From assembly GCF_027887165.1 (NCBI RefSeq), contig NC_077230.1, positions 34,175,351-34,239,350 of the forward strand: DNA of 64,000 nt. Direction: 5' to 3'. The first letter of the stretch is position 1. Each line of letters begins with the position of its first letter. This document shows, one piece after another, positions 35,782 to 48,138 of this stretch. The notes beneath the pieces were generated by a model, which was not told the origin of the DNA, made no database searches, and saw only the letters and a program-made list of their open reading frames with translations. Origin of the DNA: Monodelphis domestica. Lineage: Eukaryota; Chordata; Mammalia; Didelphimorphia; Didelphidae. The position numbers and the translations under genes are program-made.

Positions 35782-36546
35782 TGATTGCCAGGACGTATTC
35801 CAAGTTGAGTCAGAATTTATTTACAAATAGAGAGGAAACAATAAAGAAGAGAAATGTAAGGGGGATGGAGAAGTTATCTATACTATCAATCTAAATGCTT
35901 TTCTCTGGTTCTGCTTAATCCAGAAAGAGATTAATTAGCTCTTAACCAGGAACCTTGCAGCCTCCTCCAAGATGGAAGTTAGTCTCTCCAAAATCTAGGA
36001 GAGGGATCAGCCTTTTACTCACCCAAGGGAATAATCCAAAGTCAGAGTCCAATTAGAAGTGTAGTTCCAAACCCATGATCCAAGCAAGTCTCCAGCAAAG
36101 CTCCCTTGAAGACTATCTAAGACTATCTCCAGAAGACAATCTCTTCAGACTATCTTCTCAAAGACAATCAATCTGCCCTAAAGAAGTTCAGGGTTTGCTT
36201 TTAATGGTGACTTCTTGTCCCCTCCCCTCTTCTCAGGGGTCAGTCACAGTTTCCTAATTGTCTACCACTGCCCATGAGGCAGTTTGGGTAGGATCAACTT
36301 TTCACCTTCTGAAGGTTAAATTCTCATCAAAAAGATTCACAGATTCCTGGCTGACTGAGGTGTGAATTCTCTAAGCACCTTGCTAGATTCTCATCTACTA
36401 CTAAGTATGGTGTTTAATCTTTTGTTGGTTCAATTTAAAAGGAGACAAAGGAGAGTTAATCCTCTTTTTCCGTCTAGTGAGGGTACTAAATAGGGGTACT
36501 TAATAGTGTTAACTCAGGATAGACAGTAAAGAATTCCCTTTTCACA
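35782..36546 (-). mobile_element. Solo LTR-like element (ERV fossil), antisense
   Basis: On the minus strand it starts TGTGAAAAGGGAATTC and ends GGCAATCA, with a promoter-like ATTAAAAG box near 36200 and an AATAAA signal near 35820, the expected LTR order. No internal viral region adjoins. I did not find a clear target duplication, so the exact ends are provisional. Confidence 0.55.
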
Positions 36547-37088
36547 GGATACTGGGGTTCAGAGGATTGGGATGATGCTGTGTCCTCTCCCATTCCATTA
36601 AGGACTTTCCTGTTTTCGACCTAAGCATGTAATGACTACTTTAGTCTTGGGAAGACCAGACCTCTTGAAGGAAAGATCCGGCATTTATCTCAGTCTTTGC
36701 TTCTTTTTGCCTCTACCCAGTAGCTGCAAGGAAAATTTTGAACAGAAAAATTTGGACAAATAAGGAAGTGCAAAAGTACTTGATCTACTCTGTGAGACAG
36801 CTATGTATTTCCTCTTCATAAAACATAGGCTTAATAAACACAGGGTCTGAATTCAACTCAGGCTCTCTGAACCTCTGAAATTCATAATGTCGATTTTATG
36901 TAGAACACAATAACCTCAAGACTGATGTTGGATCATTTATGTAGGACAGGCAGTTAGAGGTTCAAGGTTGCTGAATTGAGCACTAAAGATCTTGTGTCCA
37001 CATGGAAAAAGCTGCCAGACTCTTAGAGTGGGGAGGACAGCCCATCCTCCTTCTTTCAGGAGAGAATTATTTGCCACATGCCCTAGAG

Positions 37089-37392
37089 TCATGATGGTAA
37101 ACCTCTGGCACATGTGCCAAAAATGGCACAGAGAGACCTCTCTGTGGACTCACATATACCTTCCATGGCAGAGTTAATTACTAGAAAGGTAGAAGAACTT
37201 GGGGTAGGGGGACTGCTCCCTTCCCCCCTCTCCACTGTGCATTCTTAACCCTCAGTACTCACTCCCTTTCCTGAGTGGAGTGCTCAGGCTACTCTCCTCT
37301 CTTTCTCCCTCCCCTGTCTGAGTAAGGGCAGAGGACACTTGGTTGATGGGTGGCATGGTCTCTAAAAGGATCTAAAAGGTTTGCCATCACTA
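37089..37392. mobile_element. hAT-type MITE, copy 1
   Basis: Ends in inverted repeats (left TGATGGTAAACCTCTGGCAC, right AAGGTTTGCCATCACT) and is flanked by an 8-bp duplication with one mismatch (CCCTAGAG at 37081-37088, TCCTAGAG at 37393-37400). The 8-bp duplication and the CAGTGATGGCAAACC-like ends fit a non-autonomous hAT (OposCharlie-like) element. Non-coding. Confidence 0.7.
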
Positions 37393-37400
37393 TCCTAGAG

Positions 37401-37615
37401 CCTTTTTGGTGAACCTATAGCAGGTGTGCTGGAGGGGCTGCTCCCTTCCCCTCTCCATGTGCACAAGGACAATTCTTATATCACCTGCCCCTCAGCCTAG
37501 CAGTCAAATGGGAACATTTCCTCCCTCCCCTGTCTGGAGTAAAGTCAGGTGTTCTTACATGCATCATGAGGGTTTCAGTTTGGTCACTTGCTCTCTAAAA
37601 GTTTTGCCATCACTG
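37401..37615. mobile_element. hAT-type MITE, copy 2
   Basis: Immediately follows copy 1 in the same orientation. Left end CTTTTTGGTGAACCTATAGC and right end AGTTTTGCCATCACTG resemble the copy 1 ends. Shorter and more diverged; family assignment by similarity to copy 1. Confidence 0.55.
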
Positions 37616-38283
37616 CCCTGGAAAATCAAAGGAGGAGATGCGATAACACCCCACATACACATACCTCCTCCTGTCACAGGGCTGGGACAGCTCTGAGCAT
37701 GTTCCATCTCCATTATCATGACATTTATATGAGAAGACAGGCAGATAGACAGGCAGACATAGTGCATAATTCATTATTCACATTTGTTCTAAATGCAAGT
37801 TTAGGCCTTTCTTGAACCTCTAATATGAGAAAAATCACAATTCAAGAGAGCTGTGATTACTTCTGTTACAATGATTGGGAGAATCATGTGGCATAATTTT
37901 GGAGTTGTGTGTTTTTATTTTATCTTTAGAGCTCATTAAATAATATTTGAGTAAGTAGAGATATAGGATAGATGTATAATTTCATTGAAATAGGGAATAC
38001 TCATGTGTATAGTTAGAAAATCTTGAAACCCTACTACATTACCCAGAATACTTTTCCCTTTGTGCACATTTGAGTCAATTCACATAACTGTTTATAAGTT
38101 CTGTAGCTCCTCCCAATCGCTCTCTTCTTTCATGACTGGTCCTGGGTATCAGTAGTTCTTTTAGTTATTAATTAATAAAACTTTTAAAATAAAAGTTATA
38201 GAATATTAATTTTAATCTTTACATTTTGGTTTACCACAAAGAGAATTCTCAATAATTTTTTAAGATAGAATACATAAATTTTT

Positions 38284-38670
38284 TCAAGCATGCTTTTCTG
38301 CCTGCCCACCTGCTTTCCCCACCATCTGCTTGAACCAGCTCTCCTCCCACTACTGCTGCTGCCAGCAAACACCAGAGCTTGGGAGTGGTTTCTCCTCCCC
38401 CTGCATGCTCTTGGGAAGAGTGCTCAGCTGCAGTCTCCCACTGCTATTTCTGATTCAAGTGTCTGCACAGAGGGTGAGATTCCCCAATTTTTGGCCAGTC
38501 TTTTCCCCACTCCAGGTGGGTTTTTGAGCCTGTGCTAGCCATTTTTCAGTGAGGAAAAGTGACACCATGCTATTCAGCCCCACCCCCTTCTAGTTTATAA
38601 ACTGAATTTCTTAAACTGACCCTTGGCACCGGGCTTGCAACTCAGGATTTTTTTCACAGGAAGGGGGACC
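38284..38670. repeat. Unclassified C/T-rich block
   Basis: Distinctly higher GC than its surroundings, pyrimidine-rich on the + strand, with CTGCTGCTGCC and GGGGCTGAATAGC-complement motifs. Looks like part of an interspersed element; family unknown. Confidence 0.3.
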
Positions 38671-39094
38671 ACTCTGCTGGTTTGTTTTTTATTTTTTTTG
38701 AGTGCACATTAACCCAAATCAATGGGCTTTAGATTTTATTTTTCTCCCTCCTACCCAAAACATTGAGGACTAATCTTTCTTTCATATGAAAATATGCTAT
38801 TGCTCTCCCTTGAAATTTTGCCCTTCTTTGAGTTTTCTCTTTAAATAAAATCCATTCAGTCTTCCCTTCATTTTTTTTTTTTTTTGGAGGAAAAATGCTT
38901 TTACAAAGCATGCTAGGAACTCTCACAGAACAGTTTGAATTGCTTGACCTCTAACTAGTGCATACTAGTTCTTTTTTTTTTTTTACTAGCAGTTTGTATT
39001 TACACTGCATATTTCCCATTTTGTTTGCTTCTCAAGAATATGCAGCAGGCTAGACTGCTTAAATTAGAGACCAAACTGAAATATTCTGACAAAG

Positions 39095-39638
39095 TGTTAT
39101 GGGGTTCAGCTGTGTACCCCTGGGGTTCAGGAAGGATACCTTTGGCAAGAACGCAAGACTCCAATACTTAGCTTAAAAACAAAAAGAGAAATTTATTAGT
39201 TTAGGAGGTAATGTTGAGAATGGCCAGGAGGATAGCAAGGTGGAGCAGCAAGATGGGGAGCAGTTCCTTGGGAGGACAGCATGAATAGAAAGGCTGCTCC
39301 CCATGAGGACAGCATGGATGGAAAAGCTGTCTCCCCAGACGACATCAGTTCTGGGGATTTTATACTCTTTACAACAGATGCTATGTCATGGTGTGGACAT
39401 GACTTAGAGTGTTAATAATCACTCAGGCATTTGGTGGGGTCAATGAGGTGGTCATCTGACTTGGGTCTGCCTGGAGGCATAAAGATTCCTTAACAAACAG
39501 ATATCTTGAGATGTATCCTGATAGGATCTAGGTGTAGCCTGGAGGTGCGTCTCTCTGTCCATAATAGTTTGCCTGAGTTTCTGGGGGTATAGTGCCCATG
39601 TCAAAAGTTTTGATATTCTTAAATATTCTCAAAACACA
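39095..39638 (-). mobile_element. Solo LTR (ERV fossil), antisense
   Basis: On the minus strand it begins TGTGTTTTGAGAATATTT and ends GAACCCCATAACA (TG…CA). A TATAAAATCC box (about 39355-39365) and an AATAAATTTC signal (about 39190) follow in the correct order. About 544 bp and no adjoining internal region. Target duplication not evident. A family different from the 6535 LTR. Confidence 0.65.
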
Positions 39639-41420
39639 GAGTAGAGATTCCTGCCCATTGCTTCTATCAGAAATTTCAGAGTTCTGACAAATGAAGTGCA
39701 AATAGTTAATAAATAGTGGGGAGGGGAATGAACATTAAAAGAGATCTGGAAGTTTATTGTTTCCTAACTACTTTTAATTTATTACCCTCCATAAGAGTAA
39801 AAGAAGTCTATTGGAATTGGAGAAAAGGATTTTTGACGTCCCTTCCTATGTCTTTGTTATGCTTATTTTATTTGCTGATTGCTTGTGATAAGAGTTAATT
39901 TTTTTAAGGTTCATATGTTAATCTAATCAATATCTTTCTGATATACTGAATCATTTCAAGCTAATGTTTTTGCCTATTAGATATATTCTATTACATTGAT
40001 TTTTGTATTTGTACCTTTCCCCTCTGACTGTACTGAAGAATATCATTATGAAAGCCCATATACACCTTTTTCTGTGGCAAAATCATAACTCATTAGGAGG
40101 TGTTTGCTGCATTTGTCACATAGATATTGATGGATGGACTTCATCAAAACTGGTTACAACTTGTATACTACATTTAGAGAATTTAATGAGCTAAGAATTT
40201 CAATTGCAATTTTAAGAGGTTTTCAGAAATTACTTTAGATATCTAGGAGACTTCTGGAATGGTATTTAAAATATATATGTATACATTATATATTTTTTTT
40301 AAATGTTGAACTAAAAGGTAGAGAACCAAATAGATGTTCCTACCTAAAGTATAAAGCAGGAAGCCAAAAAGAACTTCTGTACATGCATAATAAATTATAA
40401 TCTGCAGTTTAATCTAATTCTACCAGAAATATAGAGATTTCTTGGTGATGTTCATTTGTATTTGTATTGTAATTTGTAGCATTGCTCATTTTATATCCTC
40501 TAAAATTGTGATTGATCATTAAATAATTAGAGTTTACTCTGGAATTGTGTCTGATTATCAGAGTTCTTAAATCTTTCAGATTTGTATTTCTTCATGGTGT
40601 GAATATGAAAAAACCCTCATGATAGTGTCAAATTTCTTCATGCAAATATGATAATTTTTTTTTCTGGTTCATAATAGTTTGGCTCTGTTCTCTTTGTATC
40701 AGTTCATAGAAATCTGGCCAGGTTACTCTAGTTCCATTCTGGAAATTATTTCTTTTTGTGCATAATTTGTTCAGCCATTTCCCAGTAAAAACAAAACAAA
40801 ACAAAACATCCTATTAGTCCCCAGTTCCTTGCCTCTGCAGAATAAGAAAAGAAGTCTCCAATAATTGTTTTGGTACCTTTGGGTCCTACCTTTTCATTTG
40901 CATTTTTTAATGTCTTTGGGATATTGGTCAAAGTTTAATGACATTTTAATGAGGCCTAGGACCAAATTACTTTCTTGAATATCTAGAACAACCTAAAGTT
41001 CCACGACCATGAATACTCTTGTTTCTCATACCCCAATAATTGTCATTTTAGTTGTAATCATCTTTGTCAATCTGATATGAAGTAAAAGCTTAGAACTGCT
41101 TAAATTTACATTTCTCGAGTTACTAGTGATTTTGGACCATTTAGGATTGATTACCCCCTTGAAAAAAGTGCATTTGTTTCCATAGCCTTTGACTTTTTTT
41201 GATTGTCATTTAATTGGAAGATGCCTCATGGTTTAAGTTTTACATTTGATCAGTGTAGTAAATGGAAAGTCAGAAAGGCTAAGTGATTTGCCCAAGTTAA
41301 TACAACTAATTAGTGGAAACTTACAACTAGGTTCCAGAACTAGAACTTGAGTCTAAATCTCTTTAATTCCAAGATAGTTTGATTTCCAGTTGTATGAAAC
41401 TGCTACCTTTTTGTCCACAG

Positions 41421-41508
41421 TGACCTGAAATTTGTTATTGGGGTACTGAAAATATTAATAGAAGAAGATCAGGGATGTAGAAAAGACTTCCAAGCTATCT
41501 TTGAGCAG
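41421..41508 (+). CDS. Gene B exon: charged linker segment
   Basis: Acceptor TTTGTCCACAG at 41420 and donor GAGCAG|GTAAGA at 41509. Enters with one base (completing AGT, Ser) and leaves in phase 0. Encodes DLKFVIGVLKILIEEDQGCR, then KDFQAIFEQ. Homologous to gene A exon 4117-4210 (shared LK, I-I/L-EEE/D, KDxxxI). Probably the remnant of the neurabin coiled-coil region. Confidence 0.8.
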
Positions 41509-43511
41509 GTAAGACAGCACAGTTCCTCCCCATTAATCAAGTTTTATTGAATGTTAGTTGTGTTCACAGTGATAAAAGTGGTGGAAAGCAAAGCAGTCAG
41601 TGAGAATGGTGCCCATAATAATGCATGAAATAAATGCTTCCTATTTCATTCATCCATTCTTTTGATCAGTCCAAACAAAACTTTTCAATCTTACTAAAAC
41701 TCTTCTTGGCCTAAGAGGACTGCTTTATGAAAGGTGAATTGACCAAAACTCCCATATCACTACTCTCTGCCTAGTTCTACTTATGACTCTTTAGAAAATC
41801 CAGTATGGAAATCATTTGGGAACCCCAGCCTACTACTACTACTAATCCATGAATTGTGTCTACTTGATCAAGAGAAAGGATCATTGGCTGGGGTATCCTT
41901 CTTCCTTGCTTCCCTTACTCCCTTGCAGCTAATAACTACTCTTAGGTCTTAAGATGTGAATCAGTAACTTTCTTCCTTCTGAAGTGAAGAAGGCCCACCA
42001 GGCTTTTTTATTATTATTTTCTCTGTGAATATGCCTCTGAAGTCTGCTAGAAATCTATTTCTTTACAATCTATTTCCCCTACTTTTATGCTATCATTGTA
42101 ACTACTAATTGAAGTACCTCTGGATGTGTGCAAAATGCTGCTAAGCGCTGGAGACATAAAGAGAAAAAATGAAACATTTCCTGATCTTGAGACACTCTTA
42201 CTCGATACTCTAAGTGGAAAGTACATTTAAAATAAGGTTCAGCTGAAGCACAAGATGGAATGCTTCAGAAGTCCTGGGGTCTCAGTGGTAGAATGGATGG
42301 AATGGATAGCAAGCGCCATTTGGCAATGATTTCACAAAGATTAGTTAGACTGGTTCTGCCATCTATCACATCAGTAAATTCTTTTTGTATTTAAGGATTA
42401 AACCCAGTGTCTCGGTCACATATTATCAAGGCTTTCCTGTTTTTATTGGATAAAGTCTAAACCCAGTACCTTCCATACTCTGACACCAGAGGGTTCCATA
42501 CTTAATTCCCAGAGTACCATGACATAAATTTTTTATTATATATATATGCATATATCTATATCTATATCTTTGTAGTCATATAAATCTTATATACCCAGAG
42601 CTTAGCTGAGGACCAGAAGACCAGACATGGAAGAAGCTCTTAGTAGTGAATATCATTTTTCCTTTTTTCTATACACATGTAAATCTGTGTGTCAGTATAT
42701 ACATATATATGCACATAAATGCATGCACACATTTATTTATATATGTGTATGTGTGTATGTGTCAATATCTATACCTCTATCTAAGGCCAGGTTACTTACT
42801 CATCAGACCTGCCCTAACATTCTTCTAGTTTGCAAAAGGGCTTGTCACTGTAATTTCTTAGCTATTATGGTATTTCCACTGACTTTGTTTTTGAACATCT
42901 CTTGGAGTCCATTTTACTAAATTACAATCCTCCTAGAAGCAGAAACTGTCTTTCCCCCTGTATATACAGAACTATGCAGGAAGAGAAGCTTCATTTTGTA
43001 GTGTTAGGAAGTGATATGTATTGAAGTGGTCCCCCTGATGTCCATCCTGGATGTCTGAAGCTCACCAGGTCAGTAACATCTTACTGCTTTTGGCAGCTTC
43101 CTGCACCTAAATGGCAGTGAAGGTGTCACCTTGCCTTGAAAAACACAATTCTTAGCTGGGAGAGCTTTTAAGCTTTGGATTCTATCCCTAACCTCATTCC
43201 TATCTACATGCCTATCTCTTTCCCTCTTCCCATTCCCATCCATGTCCCCATCTCAGTTCCCAAACCTATCCCTGTCTCTAATCTCATGTAAATCTCTCGT
43301 CCTATCCTGATTAGTTTTACTCAATAGCTACTAATCATGGAATTTGTGCATATGTTTTTGAATGTAATAGATCTTAAGGGGTCATTTGAGAATAAAGAGG
43401 TCAGATAAGTGGCTAGCAGGAATAAATGAGATGGTTGTGACTGTTGGAGAGGAAAGGGATTGAATAAGGTGTAATTAATAGATTTATTTTGGTTAATTTG
43501 GTAAATTTCAG
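41509..43511. other. Intron 7 of gene B
   Basis: The right-hand part (about 42380-43500) matches gene A's 4290-5340. The stretch 41520-42380 has no counterpart in A. TA/CA microsatellites near 42540-42570 and 42690-42770. No exon seen. Confidence 0.5.
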
Positions 43512-43722
43512 GCTAACATTTTTCAAGACAATTATAAAGACATGAACACATACAATGTGAATATGGAACAGAAACCTGATGAATCAGATAAAGAAGGCAC
43601 ATTTTTACCATTGGCCCCAGAAGAAGAATTTTTACTAGGACAATTTAAAATAAAGCCTAAAGAGATAAAAAATGAAGATTTATCACCAGAGCAATTATTA
43701 GCCCAAGGGGATTTCAATTCAG
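43512..43722 (+). CDS. Gene B exon: acidic linker, long form
   Basis: Acceptor TAAATTTCAG at 43511 and donor TTCAG|GTAAGA at 43723; 211 bases, phase 0 to 1. Encodes ANIFQDNYKDMNTYNVNMEQ through EEEFLLGQFKIKPKEIKNED and ends SPEQLLAQGDFNS. 26 codons longer than the gene A exon, the surplus lying in the middle acidic/hydrophobic stretch (GTFLPLAPEEEFLLGQ). Low-complexity, probably disordered. Confidence 0.85.
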
Positions 43723-46700
43723 GTAAGACATATATCCTTGCTCAAAACATTTGACCCTAAAGTTTTCTGATAGAAAAGAGAAATTTGGAACAAATGTTTC
43801 CATCACTCACCGAATATCTGGTCTCTATTTCTTTTCCCTTCATATCTCTAATAATGAGAATGTTAGCTGCTTTATAAGGCTTTCTCAACTATTGGTGATC
43901 CCTCTCTTGGTGATTGAACTATAAGGGACATTGGAAATATTCTACTATAACATTTTAATTGCTATAGAAATCTATCCTATATGTAAGTCAGAATGTCATT
44001 TAGATTCTGCCTCAAAATATGCAGTGATAAGAAACTCATTTTCTCAACATCTAGGCCACACTATTGCTAAATTACTTAAGCTTTTAGAAAATATTTCAGT
44101 ACAATGTTTTTCCTAAGGCTTTTTTTTATAATTTAGTCCTTTTCCCTTCTTTTGAAATAATACAGAAAAAGATCTTGTTCCTCTTTCCCGATTACTATCC
44201 ATTTGACCTATAAAATCAACTTATTTTCCACCTAAGTCATGATCATGTTTAGCCTGAAAACAATCTTTATATGATTTCTTATTACATCCTTGGGACATGG
44301 TTTTGTTTAGAGTCTATTATCCATCCTACTTTAATGACATCCATTTTAGTTTATCAACATTCTGTTGGTCTCATTGCAACAAAATCTTTTTTTAATTCAA
44401 TTACTTATAGGAATATTTTTGGCCATTTCTTTTGACATTTTAAAATTCAGATACCCCCATCTCCCTTTCCCTACCTGAGGGGGTGAAGAATCTGATATAG
44501 GTTATACTCATACTATCATGTAATACATATTTCCATATTGTTCCCATCATGATAAAGACACATAACACACATATTCACTAGAAATCTCATAAAGATTTAT
44601 AATATAACTTATAATTTATAATATAACTATTATAGTAGAAGATGTCAAGTTTTGATCTACACTCAGATTTTTTTTTGTAGCTTCCTTGACCATTGATAGT
44701 ATGTTCTTCATGTGTTACCTTGGAAGCTTTATGATAATGGTTTAGTCCTTCACAGTTGATCATTGTATAATATTTCTGTTATAGTCTCTAGTTATGGTGG
44801 TTCTGCTCACTTTTTCTGAATTCATCCTGTTCATTGTTGCTTATGGCATAATAGTAATCCATTACAACCATATTCCACAGCTTGATCATTCAACCACTAA
44901 ATAATGGACAACCCCGCAGTTTCCAATTCTTTACCACTATAAAAAGAGCTGATAATATTTTGGCACAGTTAATTCCTTTTATTCTATCTTTGATCCATTT
45001 GGGATCCTGAACCTTTAGTGAGATTGTTGTATAGACCTTTGGGTATTGTTTCATATAAGTCTCTAGAATGGTTGTATCGATTCACACTATCACCAATGAA
45101 GTTTATTAGTGTTCCAATTTTCCCACTTCCCCTTCAACATTTATCATTTTCCATTTTGGTCGTGTTAGCTAATCTGAAGTGGGTGAGATCATTTTTCAGA
45201 GTTGGCTTAATTTTCATTTCTTTCATCAATAGTGATTTGATATTTTTTAAAATATGACTATGTATAGTTTTAATTTCTTCTGAGAAATGCCTATTCAAAT
45301 CCTTTGACCATTTCTCAATTGAGGAATGTTGTGTATTATAAATTTGACTCAGTTCTCTTTATATTTAAGAAATGAGACTTTTGTCAAATACTTACTATAA
45401 ATTTTTCCTCAGAATTTTTTTCATTTCTAATCTTAAGTACATTTGTTTTATTTGTGCAAAACCTTTTTAATTTAATGAAATCAAAATTCCCTTTTAATCA
45501 AGTATGCCGATGGTTTATTTATTTTATTTTTTCATAAAACAAACTATTTGTCTTATTTTATTAGTTCTATGGTTTTCTTACTTTCAATCCATTCATCCCT
45601 TGCTTGATTTTCATGATTTCCAATTTGCTGTTTAATTGAGGATTTTTAAATTTGTCCTTTTCTAGGATTTTTAGTTGTATCACCAATTCGCTTATGACCT
45701 GCTTTTTCTCTTCTTTAACTGATATAAGCAATAAGAGATGTGAATTTTCCTCTAAGTACTGCTCTGGCTACATCCTATAAATTTTGATATGTTGTCTCCT
45801 TATAATCATTGTCTTTAATGAAATTATTGATTGTTTCTATGATTCATTCTTTGACCCATTTATTCTTTAGGCAAAAATTTGTTTATATCTATCATCTATG
45901 TATATGCCATATACATATAAATTTATTTATTGGCAAATAGAGAAGGCTTCCTATTTCAGCTATAAATATCACTTGTATAAATGGTTCATTAGAAAACACC
46001 TTTTTCCTGGGTACCATCAATTACTTGCATTCCTTTTGCATTGTGAAACTGTGAACATTTGGAGTATCACTGTCATTGCTAACAGAAGGAAATCTGGTTC
46101 AGCCTTATGAATCTGAGATCTGGAAGAATGAATACTGGTGAATTGAGCAACAGTTGGAAAATGAATGCTGTACTTCAGGGGCTGACTTTTTTTTGGCTGC
46201 CAAGTACCATTAATATGATTGTTGTTCAGAGAATATTAGAACCTCTGGTGTGAGGGCTTGCTGAACACTTTTCAGGGCTGCTCATCTGCCTTTGGTGTCT
46301 ACTTGTCACCCAGCTCTCACCTGTGGTTCCAAGAAGCTGTAGCATGTGGAGCAGCCTGTTAAAACTGAACAGATTGGTTAAGTTAGGTTGATATCTACTC
46401 CAGGCTTGTGAAGACCTCCTCCTGGAATAGGTGGATGAGAAAATTTGCTTCAGTAGCCGTGAATGTAGCTGAAGTAAGCACTGTGGAGTGTGTAGAGTTT
46501 GGTTGGACATCTAAGACACTAAAGTCATTTAGGTTCAGTGTCAATCATCTAGGTTCAGTGTCAGTCATGCAGACTTTAGTCTTGCCACAGGATTTAGATG
46601 ACTCTGGAAGAAAGAGTGAGGCTGACAATTTTGTGCAACTCACTTAAATCCAATTCATACACAAGTTAAAATATTACTCTGTGATGTCACTGGTACTTTT

Positions 46701-47128
46701 CAAACATAAGGATCACCACCACCACTGCCAACTGATTAATCAACATTTTTGACTGTCTCATCCTTTTAAGTCTTCTTAAATCCAGCTTTTTTTGTTTTTA
46801 ACTGCCCTTGCAGCGGGACTAGTATTTACTTGTTAGATATCCTAGATCATCAGTCTTAGAAGGAACCTCAAAGACCACCCACTTTAATCCCTTCATTTTG
46901 TAGGTGAGAAAAATGAGGCTCAGAGAAGATATTCAGATAGTTACCTTCCCAGCTGTAACTTCATGGCTTCTGGCTCTAAAATGAAGAACATAGGTAAGTT
47001 CTTCACTTTATAAGTTGTCTAAGCCTTGGTCAGCAATAGGTACCAATTAAAGATTGCTATTTTCCCTTGCTAATCCTAGTAAAATATTTGTGTACTGTTG
47101 TACTCATTGAATTATTTATTTTTCTTAG
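43723..47128. other. Intron 8 of gene B
   Basis: 44400-45880 is the pre-duplication antisense L1 tail (as in A at 5700-8140). 45890-47128 matches 13190-14432 including its old repeats. B lacks the L1 body, the LTR and the unique DNA found between these blocks in A. Confidence 0.65.
44400..45880 (-). mobile_element. Old LINE-1 3' portion, antisense (duplicated with gene)
   Basis: Same L1 3' UTR and ORF2 C-terminal segment as at 5700-6534/7546-8140, at the same intron position and orientation, here without an LTR. Shared text such as TTAATTCCTTTTATTCTATC (near 6239 and 44967) supports identity by descent. Confidence 0.75.
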
Positions 47129-47240
47129 AGACCCCAATAAAAAAAGAAAAAGAAGAAGATGAAATAGTAGTGGAGGAAGAGATTATTAGCACTGGAAAAC
47201 CTACAGAGGGGAAGGCTAAAAAGAGATTTTCCTGGTTCCG
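47129..47240 (+). CDS. Gene B exon: acidic linker with FSWF motif
   Basis: Acceptor TTTTTCTTAG at 47128 and donor TTCCG|GTAAGA at 47241; enters with two bases and leaves with two. Encodes (E)TPIKKEKEEDEIVVEEEII, then STGKPTEGKAKKRFSWF. A basic cluster KAKKR precedes FSWF and is absent from A (KAIMQ). Confidence 0.85.
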
Positions 47241-48041
47241 GTAAGAGATGTACCTTTTATATATGGATAACAATATTCTTAATAAACAAAACATTTTATT
47301 TCTCCTGGAATTTACCTCTTTGGCTACTGTTTGCTATGTTTTTTGCCCCTTTCTACAAAAGAAATTCATTATTTATATGAATTTTCTCAGTTGTTCACAT
47401 CTTCCTCAAAAGGGTGCTGGCATAGAGTAAAGGTGTCAAATTCACAGTTTATGGATGTGACCCAGAGAGATCCATTTCTTTTTGAGTCTGATAATAACAA
47501 CTTAGTGGGAAAAGTATAGGACATGGAATCTGAGTTATCTGCATTCAGACTGGAGTTTTATCACCTAGTCATGTGATCAAATACAAGTATTTTCTGATCA
47601 ATAGGTTACAGAATTCCCATCTATAAAATATTACAAGTTGACTTCTAGCGTTACTTCAGATCTAAATCAGTGACCCCATCACTCCTTACAAGACAAATCA
47701 TGTATTAGTTGTGTTTAATGTGGAGGAAGAAGAAGTAGAGAAATGATATTGTGCCATATGCACACATATTTAACTTAACTGGCTTCCATATCTAGTTTTA
47801 TATTTTTACCGATAGCGCCAAATTTGATCTTGCCCCTTCTCTAATACCTGTGCTGACATAGCACGTATCCTACAAAAAGTGTAACTCCAAACTCTTTTAA
47901 CATGTAGCTTTGTCTTTTTTTCAGAATTGAAATTCATGAAATTTTTATAGTGTGCATCTATTTAAGATCTTTTTTGTGTCATAGTAGAATGTATTTTGTG
48001 TTTTAATAATTATTTCCCTTTCAAATGTTGTATGATTCTAG

Positions 48042-48138
48042 CAATATCAAAGAACGCAAGCTGTGGAACTTCTTTCATTTTAAAAAACATGACAAACAAG
48101 TAAAGAATGTGCACAAGTGGGAAGAAATTGATCAAGAG
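48042..48138 (+). CDS. Gene B exon: KKHDKQ block
   Basis: Acceptor ATGATTCTAG at 48041 and donor CAAGAG|GTAAAT at 48139; enters with one base (CGC, Arg) and leaves in phase 0. Encodes (R)NIKERKLWNFFHFKKHDKQV, then KNVHKWEEIDQE. Same length and phase as gene A's exon, 15333-15429. Confidence 0.88.

Larger units (their letters stand above)
34334..41420. other. Intron 6 of gene B
   Basis: A 7-kb intron loaded with insertions: SINE (34690-34866), Mon-1-like SINE (35350-35600), solo LTR (35782-36546), hAT MITE pair (37089-37615), an unclassified C/T-rich block (38284-38670), solo LTR (39095-39638). From about 40440 the sequence is the duplicate of 3130-4114. Nothing recognised at 36550-37080 or 37620-38280. 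Confidence 0.6.
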
